Source: Glandiceps talaboti (Eukaryota > Hemichordata > Enteropneusta > Spengelidae). From it: 60,000 bases of DNA. This document shows, piece after piece, positions 22,554 to 48,174 of this stretch; the stretch's first letter is position 1; each line of letters begins with the position of its first letter. The position numbers and the translations under genes are program-made. The notes under the pieces are model-generated. The model was not told the DNA's origin. It worked only from the letters and a program-made list of their open reading frames with translations, and searched no databases. Location of the stretch: contig NC_135550.1 in assembly GCF_964340395.1 (NCBI RefSeq), positions 18,861,676-18,921,675 of the forward strand, written 5' to 3'.

Positions 22554-25105
22554 ACGTTGCGAGACGAAAATTGTATAAGCAGTCAGATGAGAGGTCTCGC
22601 AACGGAGTATCTTTAAATCTCAATTGTGTTAATTTGCCAGAGTCAATGATTGTAAATGATAATTTAATTAATGTGCGTATTTTTGATCGTAAAGTATCAG
22701 CACTTATAGATACAGGTTCCGATGTATCAATAATTTCAGAGTCTTTGTTAAATAATATTCGTAAGTTAAGAAAGTGTAAGCTTTTCAAATCAAGTTATAA
22801 GATAGTTACTTTGCCAGATGGGCGTACTTTGCCTATTTTAGGATGTCTTAGAATTCCTGTTTTCTTTACTAATCGTGCGATTACTATGCAAGTCTATGTC
22901 CTCAAAGAATTGAAGCAGGATTTAATTATAGGCCATGATTTCTTACGTAGAAATGGAGCTATTATTGATTTTATGAAGCGCAAAGTTACTTTACGTCCAT
23001 CGTCCCTTATACGCGCGTCTAAGACATATTCTATACCTGCTCGTTCAGAGTGTGTTATATCGGCGCGTGTTCGTGGGAATTACCCTAACGGTATAGTAGG
23101 TCATACTACAAACACAATGTCGCTTGCTCACATTGGTATTGCTACTGCAAGAGTTTTAGGTGCTGTGCAGAATGGGCGCGTTCCGGTTAGACTAGTAAAT
23201 TGTAAAGATACGCCTGTAAAATTGAGGAGAGGTACCCGTTTAGGTAATTTCAGAATTTTGCCAGATGGTACTGATATCCATACTTTTGATACTAATGTTA
23301 GTCGCAACGGGCCAGTTGTACGTCCAAATAGGTTAAGTAATCAGGAGTTTTTAAAGGCATTTGATTTTGAAGATTCTACTTTAACCTCAGATCAGGTATT
23401 GCAGTTACAACAGGTATTATGGAAAAATAAGGATGCGTTCGTTGATGACACTAACACCTTGGGATATTGTGATATAATTAAGCATAGAATCAATTTAAAA
23501 CCAGGTAGTAAGACCGTATCTCGCCCTCCATATAAAGCTTCTCCAGATAAGCGTGAGGAAATTAAACGACAAATTGATAAGTTGTTAGACCAGGGTTTGG
23601 TAGTTCCCTCTACTTCTCCTTACAGTTCTCCGGTTTTACTAGTACGTAAACCAAATGGTGAATTTCGTATGGTTATAGATTATAGGATGATAAATTCTAT
23701 TACAGAACCCATTGCTTTCCCTCTTCCTGGGATAAAAGATACTTTAGATATCATTGGGAGTAAATGTCCAAAGTATTTTTCGACCCTAGACCTTAGTTCG
23801 GGATTTTGGCAAATAGCTATAAATCCTGACGATGTACATAAGACTTCCTTTGTCTCTCATTACGGTAAGTTTGCTTTCAAGGTGTTACCTATGGGAATGA
23901 TGAATAGTTCGGCAAGTTTTCAAAACACAATACAGTTCGTTCTAATAAATTTGCTAAACGACTCATGCTGCGCCTACATGGACGATATTTTAGCATTCTC
24001 AGCAACATTTGAAGATCATTTAATTCATATTGATGAAGTTCTTACACGTTTACGCGAAGCCAATTTAAAGTTAGGACCACGGAAGTGCGTTTTTGGTAGG
24101 CGCGAGGTCAAATTTCTAGGTCACCGGGTCAACGAACACGGGGTAATGGCAGATCCTTCTAAATTGGAAGCTGTCAAGAATTTCCCCACGCCAAAATCGG
24201 TTACAGAATTAAAGTCATTTCTGGGTTTGGCTAATTTCTATAGAAAGTTTATTAAGGATTTTGCTAAGATTGCGCATCCATTGCATGGTCTATTAAGGAA
24301 AGGCGTCGACTTTGTTTGGTCACGTGATTGTGAAATAGCATTTGATACACTAAAGACGGCGTTAATCTCACCTCCTGTACTAGCGCATCCACGGTTTAAT
24401 GAGGAATTTATTCTATATACGGACGCGAGTAGTTTTAGTGTAGGTTATGTGTTAGCTCAAATTCAGGAGGGTGTGGAAAAACCTATATGCTATGGTGGCA
24501 GGGCGCTGTCGAAACCACAACAGAATTATACAGTTACGGAAAGGGAATTTCTCGCTTTGATTCACGCTCTCTCGCAGTGTGAACAGTATTTGCATTCTGT
24601 TCATTTTACGGTTATTACAGATCATGCTAACCTTCCCTATTTGATTAAGACTACGGAACCTTCGGGGCGTTTAGCGCGATGGGTACTCAGAATTCAGGGT
24701 TTCGATTTTGACATCGTGCACAGATCGGGCTGCAAAATTCCCCATGCAGATTCATTATCACGTAGGGTTTATGATGACGGAATTCATAATTCTGATGTAA
24801 CTTCTGTTGAAACGGCTCCAGCGGCCTCAAATACACAATGTGTCCAGGTACCTTCTACTGATAAGATAGTGCAGGAATCCAGTAGTAATAAAGGTGACGT
24901 TGTTAATACGCAAAGTGTTGACAATGACCCTGTAGTTGACATACCAACCTTGTTTACTATTAGCAATGAAAATAGCGTTGACGACATGACTTGTTTGACT
25001 TTAGATTCCGATGACGATCTAATAGGTGTTAATGACTTGAATGATGACAGAAGGACAGGTGTAATAGCTGATAGGCAAAGAAACGACGCTCTACTTAATA
25101 GTTAG
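22517..25105 (+). CDS. pol: Retrotransposon Pol: protease, reverse transcriptase, RNase H (no integrase)
   Basis: Open in the -1 frame from 22517 and read by frameshift from gag, so it needs no start codon of its own. Counting residues from 22571, the aspartic protease active site is IDTGSD (about 46-51), followed by IIGHDFLRRNGA. RT spans roughly 315-510, with RKPNGEFRMVIDYR, STLDLSSGFWQI and the catalytic YMDD at about 469-472. RNase H follows, with YTDASS (Asp about 618), TEREFLALIHAL and ITDHANL. After that comes about 100 residues of acidic, low-complexity sequence ending in a stop. The integrase that normally follows RNase H is missing, and the ORF is correspondingly short. This fits the Ty3/gypsy domain order up to RNase H. 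Confidence 0.93.
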   Translation, partial: KWCPICFSKKRVNVARRKLYKQSDERSRNGVSLNLNCVNLPESMIVNDNLINVRIFDRKVSALIDTGSDVSIISESLLNNIRKLRKCKLFKSSYKIVTLPDGRTLPILGCLRIPVFFTNRAITMQVYVLKELKQDLIIGHDFLRRNGAIIDFMKRKVTLRPSSLIRASKTYSIPARSECVISARVRGNYPNGIVGHTTNTMSLAHIGIATARVLGAVQNGRVPVRLVNCKDTPVKLRRGTRLGNFRILPDGTDIHTFDTNVSRNGPVVRPNRLSNQEFLKAFDFEDSTLTSDQVLQLQQVLWKNKDAFVDDTNTLGYCDIIKHRINLKPGSKTVSRPPYKASPDKREEIKRQIDKLLDQGLVVPSTSPYSSPVLLVRKPNGEFRMVIDYRMINSITEPIAFPLPGIKDTLDIIGSKCPKYFSTLDLSSGFWQIAINPDDVHKTSFVSHYGKFAFKVLPMGMMNSSASFQNTIQFVLINLLNDSCCAYMDDILAFSATFEDHLIHIDEVLTRLREANLKLGPRKCVFGRREVKFLGHRVNEHGVMADPSKLEAVKNFPTPKSVTELKSFLGLANFYRKFIKDFAKIAHPLHGLLRKGVDFVWSRDCEIAFDTLKTALISPPVLAHPRFNEEFILYTDASSFSVGYVLAQIQEGVEKPICYGGRALSKPQQNYTVTEREFLALIHALSQCEQYLHSVHFTVITDHANLPYLIKTTEPSGRLARWVLRIQGFDFDIVHRSGCKIPHADSLSRRVYDDGIHNSDVTSVETAPAASNTQCVQVPSTDKIVQESSSNKGDVVNTQSVDNDPVVDIPTLFTISNENSVDDMTCLTLDSDDDLIGVNDLNDDRRTGVIADRQRNDALLNS
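22541..22604 (+). promoter_or_regulatory. -1 programmed ribosomal frameshift signal (gag/pol)
   Basis: The heptamer A AAA AAC (22541-22547) is in the gag reading phase. A 7-nt spacer containing the gag stop codon (TAA at 22551) follows. Then comes a perfect 11-bp stem, CGTTGCGAGAC (22555-22565) with GTCTCGCAACG (22594-22604), enclosing a 28-nt loop. The pol frame is exactly -1 and is open across the site. Heptamer type, spacer length and stem match known -1 frameshift signals. Pseudoknot formation was not tested. Confidence 0.9.
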
Positions 25106-25151
25106 CACGGCTTCAGAACGGGTTCACTTAGTTAGTTTAAGGGATTTATAT

Positions 25152-26063
25152 TTGTTTTCACCTAATAAGACGATTACTTATGAACATATTTTGAATGTTC
25201 CTGTTTTATCAACGTTGTATAACAAGGAATTTGACACAGCACTGTTTGACTATACTTTCAATGACACTCTAACTATGCAACTACCTCAAGTTAAGTTGTT
25301 CACAGAAAGTTGGAATAAGTCTTTGTTCAGGGATAATAGATTAAAATTGGAATTGAATAGGGTTTCACAGGTATTGAGAAACCATTCCGATATATACTTA
25401 ACTCCCATGGATGAATTTAGTAATTATGTGGATAGTACCTTAGTTAAGGGTGATTCTTGGTTTGATTGGTTCGATATTCCAGGATATGTTAGTGTCATCT
25501 TCAACGTTATAACCATTTCAGCTGTAATATACTTATTTTTTAGGGTTAGACAGCTTTCTATAACTCTTGCGATTCTGAGTGCCAGTCCTATACGTGCACA
25601 AAATATACCGTGGGATTCAGTTGGCTCCGTGTTGACGACAGAAGCCGGCACTGTTGTTAGCGGCGGAACCAGCGAGATCCTACTTAATGCTATTGCGGTA
25701 GTTGGACTGGGACTTATTGTCGTATTGTGTTATAAGTGTAGCTTTAAATGTTTTAGATTTTGGAAGGAATGTTTTTTTTGTCCAGTTAAAGTACCTATAG
25801 ACGCAAAACTTTTGTTCTTGACTAATTCTAAGGGGTGTCAAACTGACTTTGGTACACAGGCTGATAGCGATTGTTTAGATATGCGCGAAATTATTATAGA
25901 GCCGCTCTGCGAAGATAGTTTGCTTGCTATGAATACAAGTAGCAGCGTGGTGGTAGCCGATGTTCATTCAGACATCCCCGACACGCCCCTTATTCGCCCT
26001 GCTATTGTTGGTAGTGTTGCGGCCTCCCCTGAAGACGATACTCCCTCATGGTCATTATTTTAG
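25152..26063 (+). CDS. Third ORF of the retrotransposon, env-like membrane protein (partial?)
   Basis: About 303 codons, with no ATG at the listed start (TTG). The frame is open further upstream into the end of pol, in a different phase, suggesting that its 5' part was removed. Two hydrophobic segments (about residues 111-131 and 177-194) look membrane-spanning. The second is followed by a Cys-rich run (CYKCSFKCFRFWKECFFC) and an acidic, Ser-rich tail. No signal peptide is visible. The position after pol and the C-terminal membrane anchor fit the C-terminal part of an envelope-like protein of env-bearing gypsy elements, but family identity is inferred and I see no diagnostic fusion motif. Confidence 0.5.
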   Translation: MFSPNKTITYEHILNVPVLSTLYNKEFDTALFDYTFNDTLTMQLPQVKLFTESWNKSLFRDNRLKLELNRVSQVLRNHSDIYLTPMDEFSNYVDSTLVKGDSWFDWFDIPGYVSVIFNVITISAVIYLFFRVRQLSITLAILSASPIRAQNIPWDSVGSVLTTEAGTVVSGGTSEILLNAIAVVGLGLIVVLCYKCSFKCFRFWKECFFCPVKVPIDAKLLFLTNSKGCQTDFGTQADSDCLDMREIIIEPLCEDSLLAMNTSSSVVVADVHSDIPDTPLIRPAIVGSVAASPEDDTPSWSLF

Positions 26064-26783
26064 GTCTTGCTTCGCTGACATTGAATTTTGGATTTCATTT
26101 TGAATATTGACTACGATTTTTGACTACGGACTTGACTTGCATTCTAATTGCAGGAATGCTATAACTTACTGTACTTTTGTAGAACAATCCGTTGCATATA
26201 TGATTTACAATTATTTTCATTTGATTGTGTATTTACTTTTATTTTACGGGTATTGAATGCATGTTTTGAGACGAACATTTGGAGTTTTATCATGTTTGAC
26301 GACTTATGCTGTCGTCTTTTCGGATTTTTTTGTTCGTGACATTTTATTCTCTTGATATTTTTTTTCATATATTTACAGGACTGATCACTACTGTCGATTA
26401 CTATCAATTACTGTATTCCATAATCAATATTTATATTAGACTACATCAAGTGCTATGTTTACTTTCATGTTTATTCAAGATATATATCAAGGTTACTATG
26501 CTATTTTAATCGCCTATTTGATTTCATAATTGGTTTACTTTGTAATTTATTCTATGTATACATGTATTTATCTCATATATATTTATATACTCTGTATTTA
26601 ACATTCCTTGAGACGATTTTACCTGATTACCGATTACATATTGTATCTGTGCAACGGTGTTACTTAGTTGTTATAAAAAGAAAAACACAAAAACAAATTT
26701 ACAAGAAAGCTTTGGCTATGCCACTCGTCATGTTTCTCCAGTTCTGAAGTCGCGGGTCGCTCCTTTAGGAAAACGGGGGGTGG
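26064..26783 (+). other. Retrotransposon 3' untranslated region with polypurine tract
   Basis: T-rich, non-coding sequence with no recognisable domain in any frame. It ends in AGGAAAACGGGGGGTGG (26767-26783), a purine-rich plus-strand priming site that abuts the 3' LTR. Confidence 0.75.
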
Positions 26784-27233
26784 TGTTACGATCCAAAATA
26801 TCGTATTTCGGAATTATGGGAATAAATTCTACTTTTCGGCATTGTAGGCCATAGGTCAGAAATAGACTGGCGATGACGAAGCTGGGCAAACATGATGTAA
26901 CTGAAATTCACATGATTGGTTAGAGAAAAGTATATAATAACTTTTATGATGGCATGATCTTAGGGTGTGACTTGCTATTTATATAGTCGTTGTGTAAATT
27001 CCATTGTATTCGAAGTATACTTAAGATGAGAATAAAACATCCAGAATCAGGAGAGGAGCTCAAGAGAGAAGCTCTCGGGTAGGTGATTCTGGCAAGCCGA
27101 AATATCTTCTCAGTTGTGACTAATTCCCGACTTGGACCTGAACGATCCCGTACGAGAGTATGAGAGTGTGAGTGCTAGAGTGTAACGTCTGAACTATCCA
27201 TACTTATACCGTTCAACTCTACGACTCGCATCA
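26784..27233 (+). repeat. 3' LTR
   Basis: 450 bp. By eye, identical to the 5' LTR throughout, including the TATA-like box and AATAAA. Confidence 0.93.
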
Positions 27234-27694
<461 letters not shown>

Positions 27695-27714
27695 GTGTGC
27701 TAGTTGTACTTAGT

Positions 27715-27799
27715 ACCGGCCTTCGTAGCTTGTTGTTACTTCGAATATTTCAGTAAGAGTTGGATAAGCAGCTGTGATATCATCAATCCACTGATTAAT
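27715..27799 (-). pseudogene. Orphan copy of gene 3 exon 4
   Basis: An 85-nt minus-strand match to gene 3 exon 4 (32905-32989) with two base differences. It keeps the acceptor AG and codes INQWIDDITAAYPTLTEIFE onward to YEGR. It is cut before the end of the exon and runs into a stop (TAC TAA), with no donor. It lies downstream of gene 3's last exon and just beyond a (TA)n tract. The high identity indicates a recent partial copy. No other exons accompany it. Confidence 0.85.
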
Positions 27800-27971
27800 C
27801 TGTTTCTGTTCATATTTGCTACTGTACGATAGAATCGACAACGATCATATATCTTATTCAATTTGTCTCTTACGACGTAACAACAAAGCTCTAAACGCTT
27901 TCCACAACTGAGTTATACATAATCTCTACAAACCTAAGAAATGTGACAATAAGTGAGTTTATATAATCATT

Positions 27972-27977
27972 TTTATT
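27972..27977 (-). terminator. AATAAA polyA signal of gene 3
   Basis: Minus-strand AATAAA about 54 nt beyond the gene 3 stop codon. Confidence 0.6.
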
Positions 27978-28030
27978 TACATTTTACCATGTAAATAATT
28001 ACATTCTGAGATTTATAACACCAATTAAAT

Positions 28031-34985
<6,955 letters not shown>

Positions 34986-35056
34986 GTTACTGGTTAGCTT
35001 AGCTTCTCGTTCCACAAGCTGGACACAACCAATGATAGATCAGTTCGCCAACTCTA

Positions 35057-35088
35057 TCAAATAAGTTTTCTCCACCACGGGGGTGTAC
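35057..35088 (-). promoter_or_regulatory. Gene 3 core promoter (TATA-like plus CACCCCC box)
   Basis: Minus strand: GTACACCCCCGTGGTGGAG (about 35070-35088) followed by CTTATTTGA (35057-35065), about 75 nt before the ATG. Matches the gene 1 arrangement ACACCCCCTGTGGTTGA...TATTTAAG with similar spacing. Confidence 0.5.
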
Positions 35089-38000
35089 ACACACATGAGT
35101 AGGAAGATATAGTGTTTTGATAAAGACACACAAATAATGAAGTACATGTATTGTAGGGGCTTAATGCTGACATTTCGAATTAACACCTTGAACCATTATT
35201 CTAGTATGTACTTATTAGTACAGAGACACCTGTTCTAAAAAATCACTGGCAAGGAAGGTTAAAAAATGTTTTTTTGGGTTTTTTTTTTGGTATGATCAGG
35301 ACAGAAAAGAATGCCTACGATTCCCGGGGATGGACGATATCAGTTGGTAAATAGGATAACTGAAACTTCGAATTTATCTAATGTTGATAATTCTATTGAT
35401 AACCCAGTACGAGGCACGTGCTGGCGAAGTGTTTAGTCATCTGGTCTAGAAGTTTGAAATACACATCCAGCTGATTTGTAGATTATATGTAAGGAGTCTT
35501 CAAAGTTAATTAAATTTTAAATTTTGTAAACTTAGGCTATCATATGATTTGGCAAGTGTACAAATTCAAATTCTTATGATTTATTAATTTTTGCCATGAT
35601 GTAACTGTGTAAGCGTCTGCTAAATAGGACAACGGTTTGCCTCCGGATTGTCTTCTTTAACTTTGGGTAGTTGAGAGATACTCTTGGGTAGCTAGGCTAT
35701 AGCGTAACCTTTGCAGGTTGGTGATTATTGTTTGCTAGTTAAGAAAATGTATTTGAAAATTGATAGAGATGTCAACGAAGAAAAACGGCTAAAGCCAAGG
35801 AAACACGTACACAGATTTGAACTACACCTGTGTCCATTAAGTTTGCTGTATGAGAAATAACACATCTTGTCATATTTCCATATCCTGTGATGGTGCTTCC
35901 ATATAAGTTTTTTTCCCCCAACGGGCACCGCCTGGAGGGGGGCTTATACATTGGATTCCGTCCGTCCGTCCATCCGTGCGTGCGCGCGTGCGTGCATTCA
36001 CCTTCATATTCCTGGCATGCACCAAATGATATCAATCAACCTGGCACAAAGGTAATATACTATATGAGACATATGAACATATCATTTTTTGCAACTGAAT
36101 CAAATGTGGCCGAATGGGAACCATATTTGTTGTAATGTAACAATACATAGCAACACCATTCAAGTACCTACACCCATATAATTGAATATGAGCTTCTTTT
36201 AAGACCTTGTTCTTTGACCTTGTAAGTCTTATTCAAAGTAAATAGCCAAATCGGAATTATCTTCATAGCCGTTTTAGTCAGACATTTCAAAATCAAGCAA
36301 GTGATGGTGAGATCTTAATCTTGACTTGGGTTTCACTGTGTCAGACATATGTACGTCACTTAATTCCATGACCTTGGCCTGTATAGCAAAATAGTGGCCA
36401 TATTTGAGATAAAAACCCACATTTTGCCTGTTATCTCCAAAATATTCGATACATGTGGACTCCATGGCCACTCAAGTGTCTACCCCACATTATCAATAGT
36501 AAGCTTTCTAATGAGACATTGACCTTCAGCCTTGACAAACATTTTCAAGGTGGAATGACCGAAAATTACTCAAGAAGATGAATACACAAAGACTCCATTT
36601 AAATGTCTATACCCATGTAAGCTAATTTAACCATTTTTTTTATACATTTGACCTTGGCCTCCATATTCAAGGTTAAATAACTAATGGTCAATAAATTATT
36701 CAGTTTCATATCTATGGACCATTCAAATCTGCAAAATATCTTTGCCATACAACACACCAGTTGGGAGCTATGTCTTATATGAAGGCTGGTTAGTATCTGT
36801 ATCTATAATATGAGCTAAACTCCTTCAGATAATGATTTATTGAGTTCCAGTCCCTACTAATTTTTGGAAAGAAACTGTTGATATGCTTGGTGTTTAAACT
36901 CAATTCAAGGTACTTGAAGTGGCCTCTTCTATCTGGTGCAAGATGATCAATGTCCCTGGGTATCAAACTAGGTTGCTTCTCAACGCTGGTATTACCGGCA
37001 GAGTGTCAAGTTTATTAGCTTCGATTCTCTCAGTACAGATTGTTTTACATGTATTTGGACACATATTCGAAATTAGTTGTGATAGCAACCTGTCCCATTG
37101 GTTCAGACCTCACAGATTTCGCGTAGTAAACTTCCAGGTGTACACCAGTCATATTGCTCGGTGTAGAAAACCATATTTCATCAAAGTGCATGTGTCTAGG
37201 TCAGTGTGAAAGGGCCAGAGCTCACGAACATATAGGGGAGCTTCTAGGAACATTTCGTAGAGGAATTAAGAGATGCGAAATCCTGCACATGCGCATGCCT
37301 ACCATGAACATAACTTCAACCATTTGATAATGGAGCGTCGTCTGCGTCGATGCCTTGATTGTGATGTGTATCATTATTCAATATCATTACGCGATACATA
37401 TCTAACCCAGCACATAACTCGATTTGATCACTACGGCTGTGGCTGCTTCTTATACAAGGTTGGGAATACCGGGGTACCGTCACTAATCAAAACATAGGAA
37501 CCCGGAAGTGCACACAGTTACTAAACATGACACACTAAAGATGGATTGAGCTACTTAATTGCGAGAAATGCATTAGGAATCGGGTTACGTGATTGGTCCA
37601 TTCAAATTGAGTGTCTTGGAGTTATGAACATCTAACGAGCTTTTTCAATGCAAGATGGTAAGGCTTAGAAATCGTCAGAATTGATGCCTTCCCGTTGACT
37701 ATGATATCAATTGCGCCTGGTAAATATATGAGTTCTAAGCATGTTTGTGCTAGAAAGATGGATTTTTACTGATCAGAAGTCAAATTGGCAATAATTTCAC
37801 GACTTGAAAATACACCAATCACATTTGGTATAGGGATCAGTCACATCCCTTGTGTACAATTGTGACCATGTCGCATATAGGAAAACATACAGTAATTCTT
37901 GTGGTTGATAACGATTTGTCTAATTACTGTCTTGATGATGCTTGTCAGTATTTATTTATATATTGTTTGCTGGTATGTGTATTTATTTATTTATATTTTT

Positions 38001-38389
38001 ATTTATTTATTTATTTATTTATTTATTCATTTAGTTTGTTTATTTGTTTGTTTTCGTAATCACAACTAACTAATTTTGAGTGTCCTGTGGTTAGAGTGGT
38101 GTGGGTAAACGGATGTTTTAATTGTTAACAACACCAGTGCAAATAGGGGAGGGGGCTTATAAACGAGCAGGGGGGGGGGGTTATATATATTGTTCTTTTC
38201 AAATTCTCAAGATATTTCCAGCACTTTCAGTGGTGTTACGTTTGAGCTCTTGAAAGGTTTATTTATTCCCAAAATGTTGGCTGTTAATTATTAACTTTAT
38301 TGGACCTTGGGGGAACATTTTATGGACTAAAACCTGGCTTGCTCATATTACAGCTAAGAGGTTGATATGTTTTGGCAATCTCAATGAAA
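35089..38389. other. Intergenic region between genes 3 and 4, no gene seen
   Basis: Contains a GTCCGTCC/GTGCGTGC low-complexity stretch (about 35955-35995), a run of diverged 'GACCTTG' words (about 36190-36680) suggesting an old dispersed repeat, and an ATTT-rich stretch (37980-38040). No frame looks like a real protein. Confidence 0.5.
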
Positions 38390-38795
38390 GTTGGTGAAGT
38401 TGGCTTTAATGGATGATGCCTGCCAAACATACTGGATCGGCGACGCGTCACTGTTAGACTTGCTCAAATCTCTGGACTTGTTTTCACCCTTCTTTTAATA
38501 AATATTTTTAAAATACGATTGTGTGAAATAGCGACCTGAGTGAGTCATTGCGAACAGTCTAGTCAGTTTAACACTGAGCCTTTGGGAGACTACAGTAACT
38601 GGGAAAAATATTTTAAAAAGTCGACCACATTTTCCTTAACAGAACTTTAAATGACTGACAAATTCAAAACATTTGAAGATTATGAGACAAAACAATCTCG
38701 CACGGGATTGGTGCCAGTCTACGTCATGGTAAGTAAGAGCTTCAAATTGGAACATCACACTTCTTGTCTAAGATTAATTTGAGCAAGGGTCGCAC
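38390..38795 (+). repeat. Dispersed repeat, shared with 48175-48555
   Basis: Shared words include GAAAGTTGG(T/C)GAAGTTGGCTT, GCGAACAGTCTAGT, GTGCCAGTCTACGTCATGGT and TAATTTGAGCAAGGGTCGCA, in the same order and spacing in both places. Non-coding. Confidence 0.8.
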
Positions 38796-38902
38796 AATTT
38801 AGGATTCAGAAACAAATCCGTTTCTGGCTCCCCTTAATCCTGATGTCTGATGATTGCAATACAATGATTGATTGATACAGTATACGTTATATTCTCTTTG
38901 AT

Positions 38903-38908
38903 TTTATT
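38903..38908 (-). terminator. AATAAA polyA signal of gene 4
   Basis: Minus-strand AATAAA about 62 nt past the gene 4 stop codon. Confidence 0.6.
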
Positions 38909-38969
38909 GCCTTTGATTCAGAAAATTTACATTCTGTGATCTAGTGGCATTACACTAGATAACATTGAA

Positions 38970-46575
<7,606 letters not shown>

Positions 46576-46650
46576 GTTGCAGGTTTTCAGTGCAGTGCGT
46601 TCCCTACGAAACTCTGGATAGTTATTGTTGTTTGAAGTCACAAACATGTT

Positions 46651-46677
46651 GACTATATTAACATTAGGGGGTGTCAA
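46651..46677 (-). promoter_or_regulatory. Gene 4 core promoter region (CACCCCC box plus TA-rich box)
   Basis: Minus strand: GGTTGACACCCCCTAATG followed by AATATAGTC, about 80 nt before the ATG. TTGACACCCCCT is identical to gene 1 over 12 nt. Confidence 0.45.
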
Positions 46678-46773
46678 CCTATTGCACAACACAGATTAAT
46701 TGTTAAAAAAGGACTACTTGAAAAGAAACGTGTGTATGGACAAGACACAAGTCCTCATAAAATTAACAGTAGG

Positions 46774-46806
46774 ATATATATGTATATATATATATATCTA
46801 TATATA

Positions 46807-46849
<43 letters not shown>

Positions 46850-46854
46850 ATATA

Positions 46855-46931
<77 letters not shown>
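46774..46931. repeat. (TA)n microsatellite upstream of gene 4
   Basis: TA tract with occasional TATC interruptions. Confidence 0.95.
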
Positions 46932-46935
<4 letters not shown>

Positions 46936-46959
46936 GTGCTGTCTTGTATCTAGTATTTA

Positions 46960-47640
46960 TATATACAAAGGGGGATTTTTAGTGAGAAAGCAAACAACTA
47001 AATGTATTGATACGTAGGAAGTGAAACAACACTCCCCCTGGATTTCGCAGGGACGGACAACACCATCTGTTAATCATCCGATATTTCAATTTTATCTTAT
47101 CACTCTTACATGAATTCGTGACACACAAAACACATTATTATCATCTCACATTAAGAAGTATGTCACAAGGTGCATGCACACGTTCCACATTACATGTGTT
47201 TGGTAGAAAATTCATACTTAAAGCTGTCTTCAAACATTGTAGAATGAGCGACTACACATTGGCGACCTCTCACCTTCACAAATGCCAGCCTAGTTTGGTT
47301 TGCGCGATTGTGTGACTTTAAATACTCTCGATTTTACATTTTACTCAAGGACCCCAACCACGAACATCGCCCCAGATCTCAGGGAGGGGATTCTATTATT
47401 TTAATGACAGTTATCTATTTCACTCTAGAGCACTGGGCACTCTCTCGACGGATTGCAGAACATTGTGTGCCGTTTGAATTGTAACTTGAGCTGGATTACT
47501 TTGTTCTTTGGTTCTTTAACTGCCATTTTGTTTTGTTCGCGCTCGTTCAAGTTTCTGACATTTTGACACTCGTTGAGTTTTGGTAATTGAACAAAATATG
47601 TCAAAGTGAAGAAAAATAGAAACTCCTTTTTAGTATGAAG
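46960..47640. repeat. Upstream region of gene 4, proximal copy of an old duplication
   Basis: Shares ordered blocks with 50130-50850, such as ACCATCTGTTAATCA, CGATATTTCAATTTTATCT, AAGTATGTCACAAG, CCACGAACATC and CGACGGATTGCAGAACAT. Intervening stretches have diverged. Confidence 0.8.
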
Positions 47641-47679
47641 TTTGTTTGTTTTGTATTGTTTTATATATTGTGACAATCT

Positions 47680-48174
47680 AAGGGAGCCTTCAGTAACTAC
47701 AGGGGGCGGGGGAAATCAAGCCCGGTCTGTGGCATAAAATGTGACCATCCCACTAGTCCGTTGTGCTAAAAAGTGACCCTCCTTAAATTTCCTTTTTTTC
47801 AGAAATATGAACCTCCCCTATTCAAATTTTTCAATGAATAAAAACATTTTTTAAACACCGCCTACCTTTGGCGTAGTTCTTAGAGCTCAAGATTAGTTAA
47901 TCAAAAGGTCGTGGGTTCGAATCCTACTCGAGACAGAATTTTTCTGTAGTAAGATCCCACCACATGGATAGTTTTTAAAGGCATTTGCCGTTTTCCAACC
48001 AATACCACCACAGTGAGTATGTGGTTAATCAGTGCATGTATTTGGGTCTAATTTGATGAGCTAAGGTCAGAATTCCCAAGGACTAGGTGAGCGCACAACT
48101 GACAAACTCAAGACCGCGAGGTCAACAATTCCACTCCACCACATTATCCCAAATATCTTGCCACACTGTTCCCC
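47680..48174 (+). mobile_element. GGGAGCCTTCAGTAATTAC-family fragment with Pol III-like head
   Basis: The left end AGGGAGCCTTCAGTAACTAC is clear, but no matching right terminus is found, so the copy is truncated or chimeric with the repeat at 48175-48555. It contains A-box-like TTGGCGTAGTTCT (47868-47880) and B box GGTTCGAATCC (47914-47924). Confidence 0.6.

Larger units (their letters stand above)
20930..27233 (+). mobile_element. Ty3/gypsy-type LTR retrotransposon, integrase-less
   Basis: A 6.3-kb element with two 450-bp LTRs (TGTTAC...GCATCA) that read identical. It carries gag, PR-RT-RNase H pol and an env-like ORF, plus a purine-rich tract before the 3' LTR. The flanks share CTAG (or ACTAG if the end is shifted one base). 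Removing the element restores the minisatellite unit GATACTAGAATG. Identical LTRs imply very recent insertion. No integrase (no HHCC finger, no DDE core) is found between RNase H and the third ORF, so the copy probably needed a partner element's integrase. The tight order and lack of other breaks suggest an internal deletion derivative. Confidence 0.93.

Noticed and set aside
22441-22788. Minus-strand open frame over the gag/pol junction
   Set aside because: Antisense shadow of the retrotransposon genes with no conserved motif.
37273-37497. 74-codon open frame, His/Arg-rich
   Set aside because: No start context, homologous motif or splice partners that I can see. Likely chance.
38838-38862. 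GTCTGATGATTGCAATAC, resembling the 5' half of the hammerhead core
   Set aside because: No GAAA, helix III or pairing helix I follows, so it is not a ribozyme as it stands.
47868-47924. Functional tRNA gene
   Set aside because: A- and B-box-like words are present, but no acceptor stem or anticodon arm can be drawn. Better explained as a tRNA-derived promoter in a repeat.
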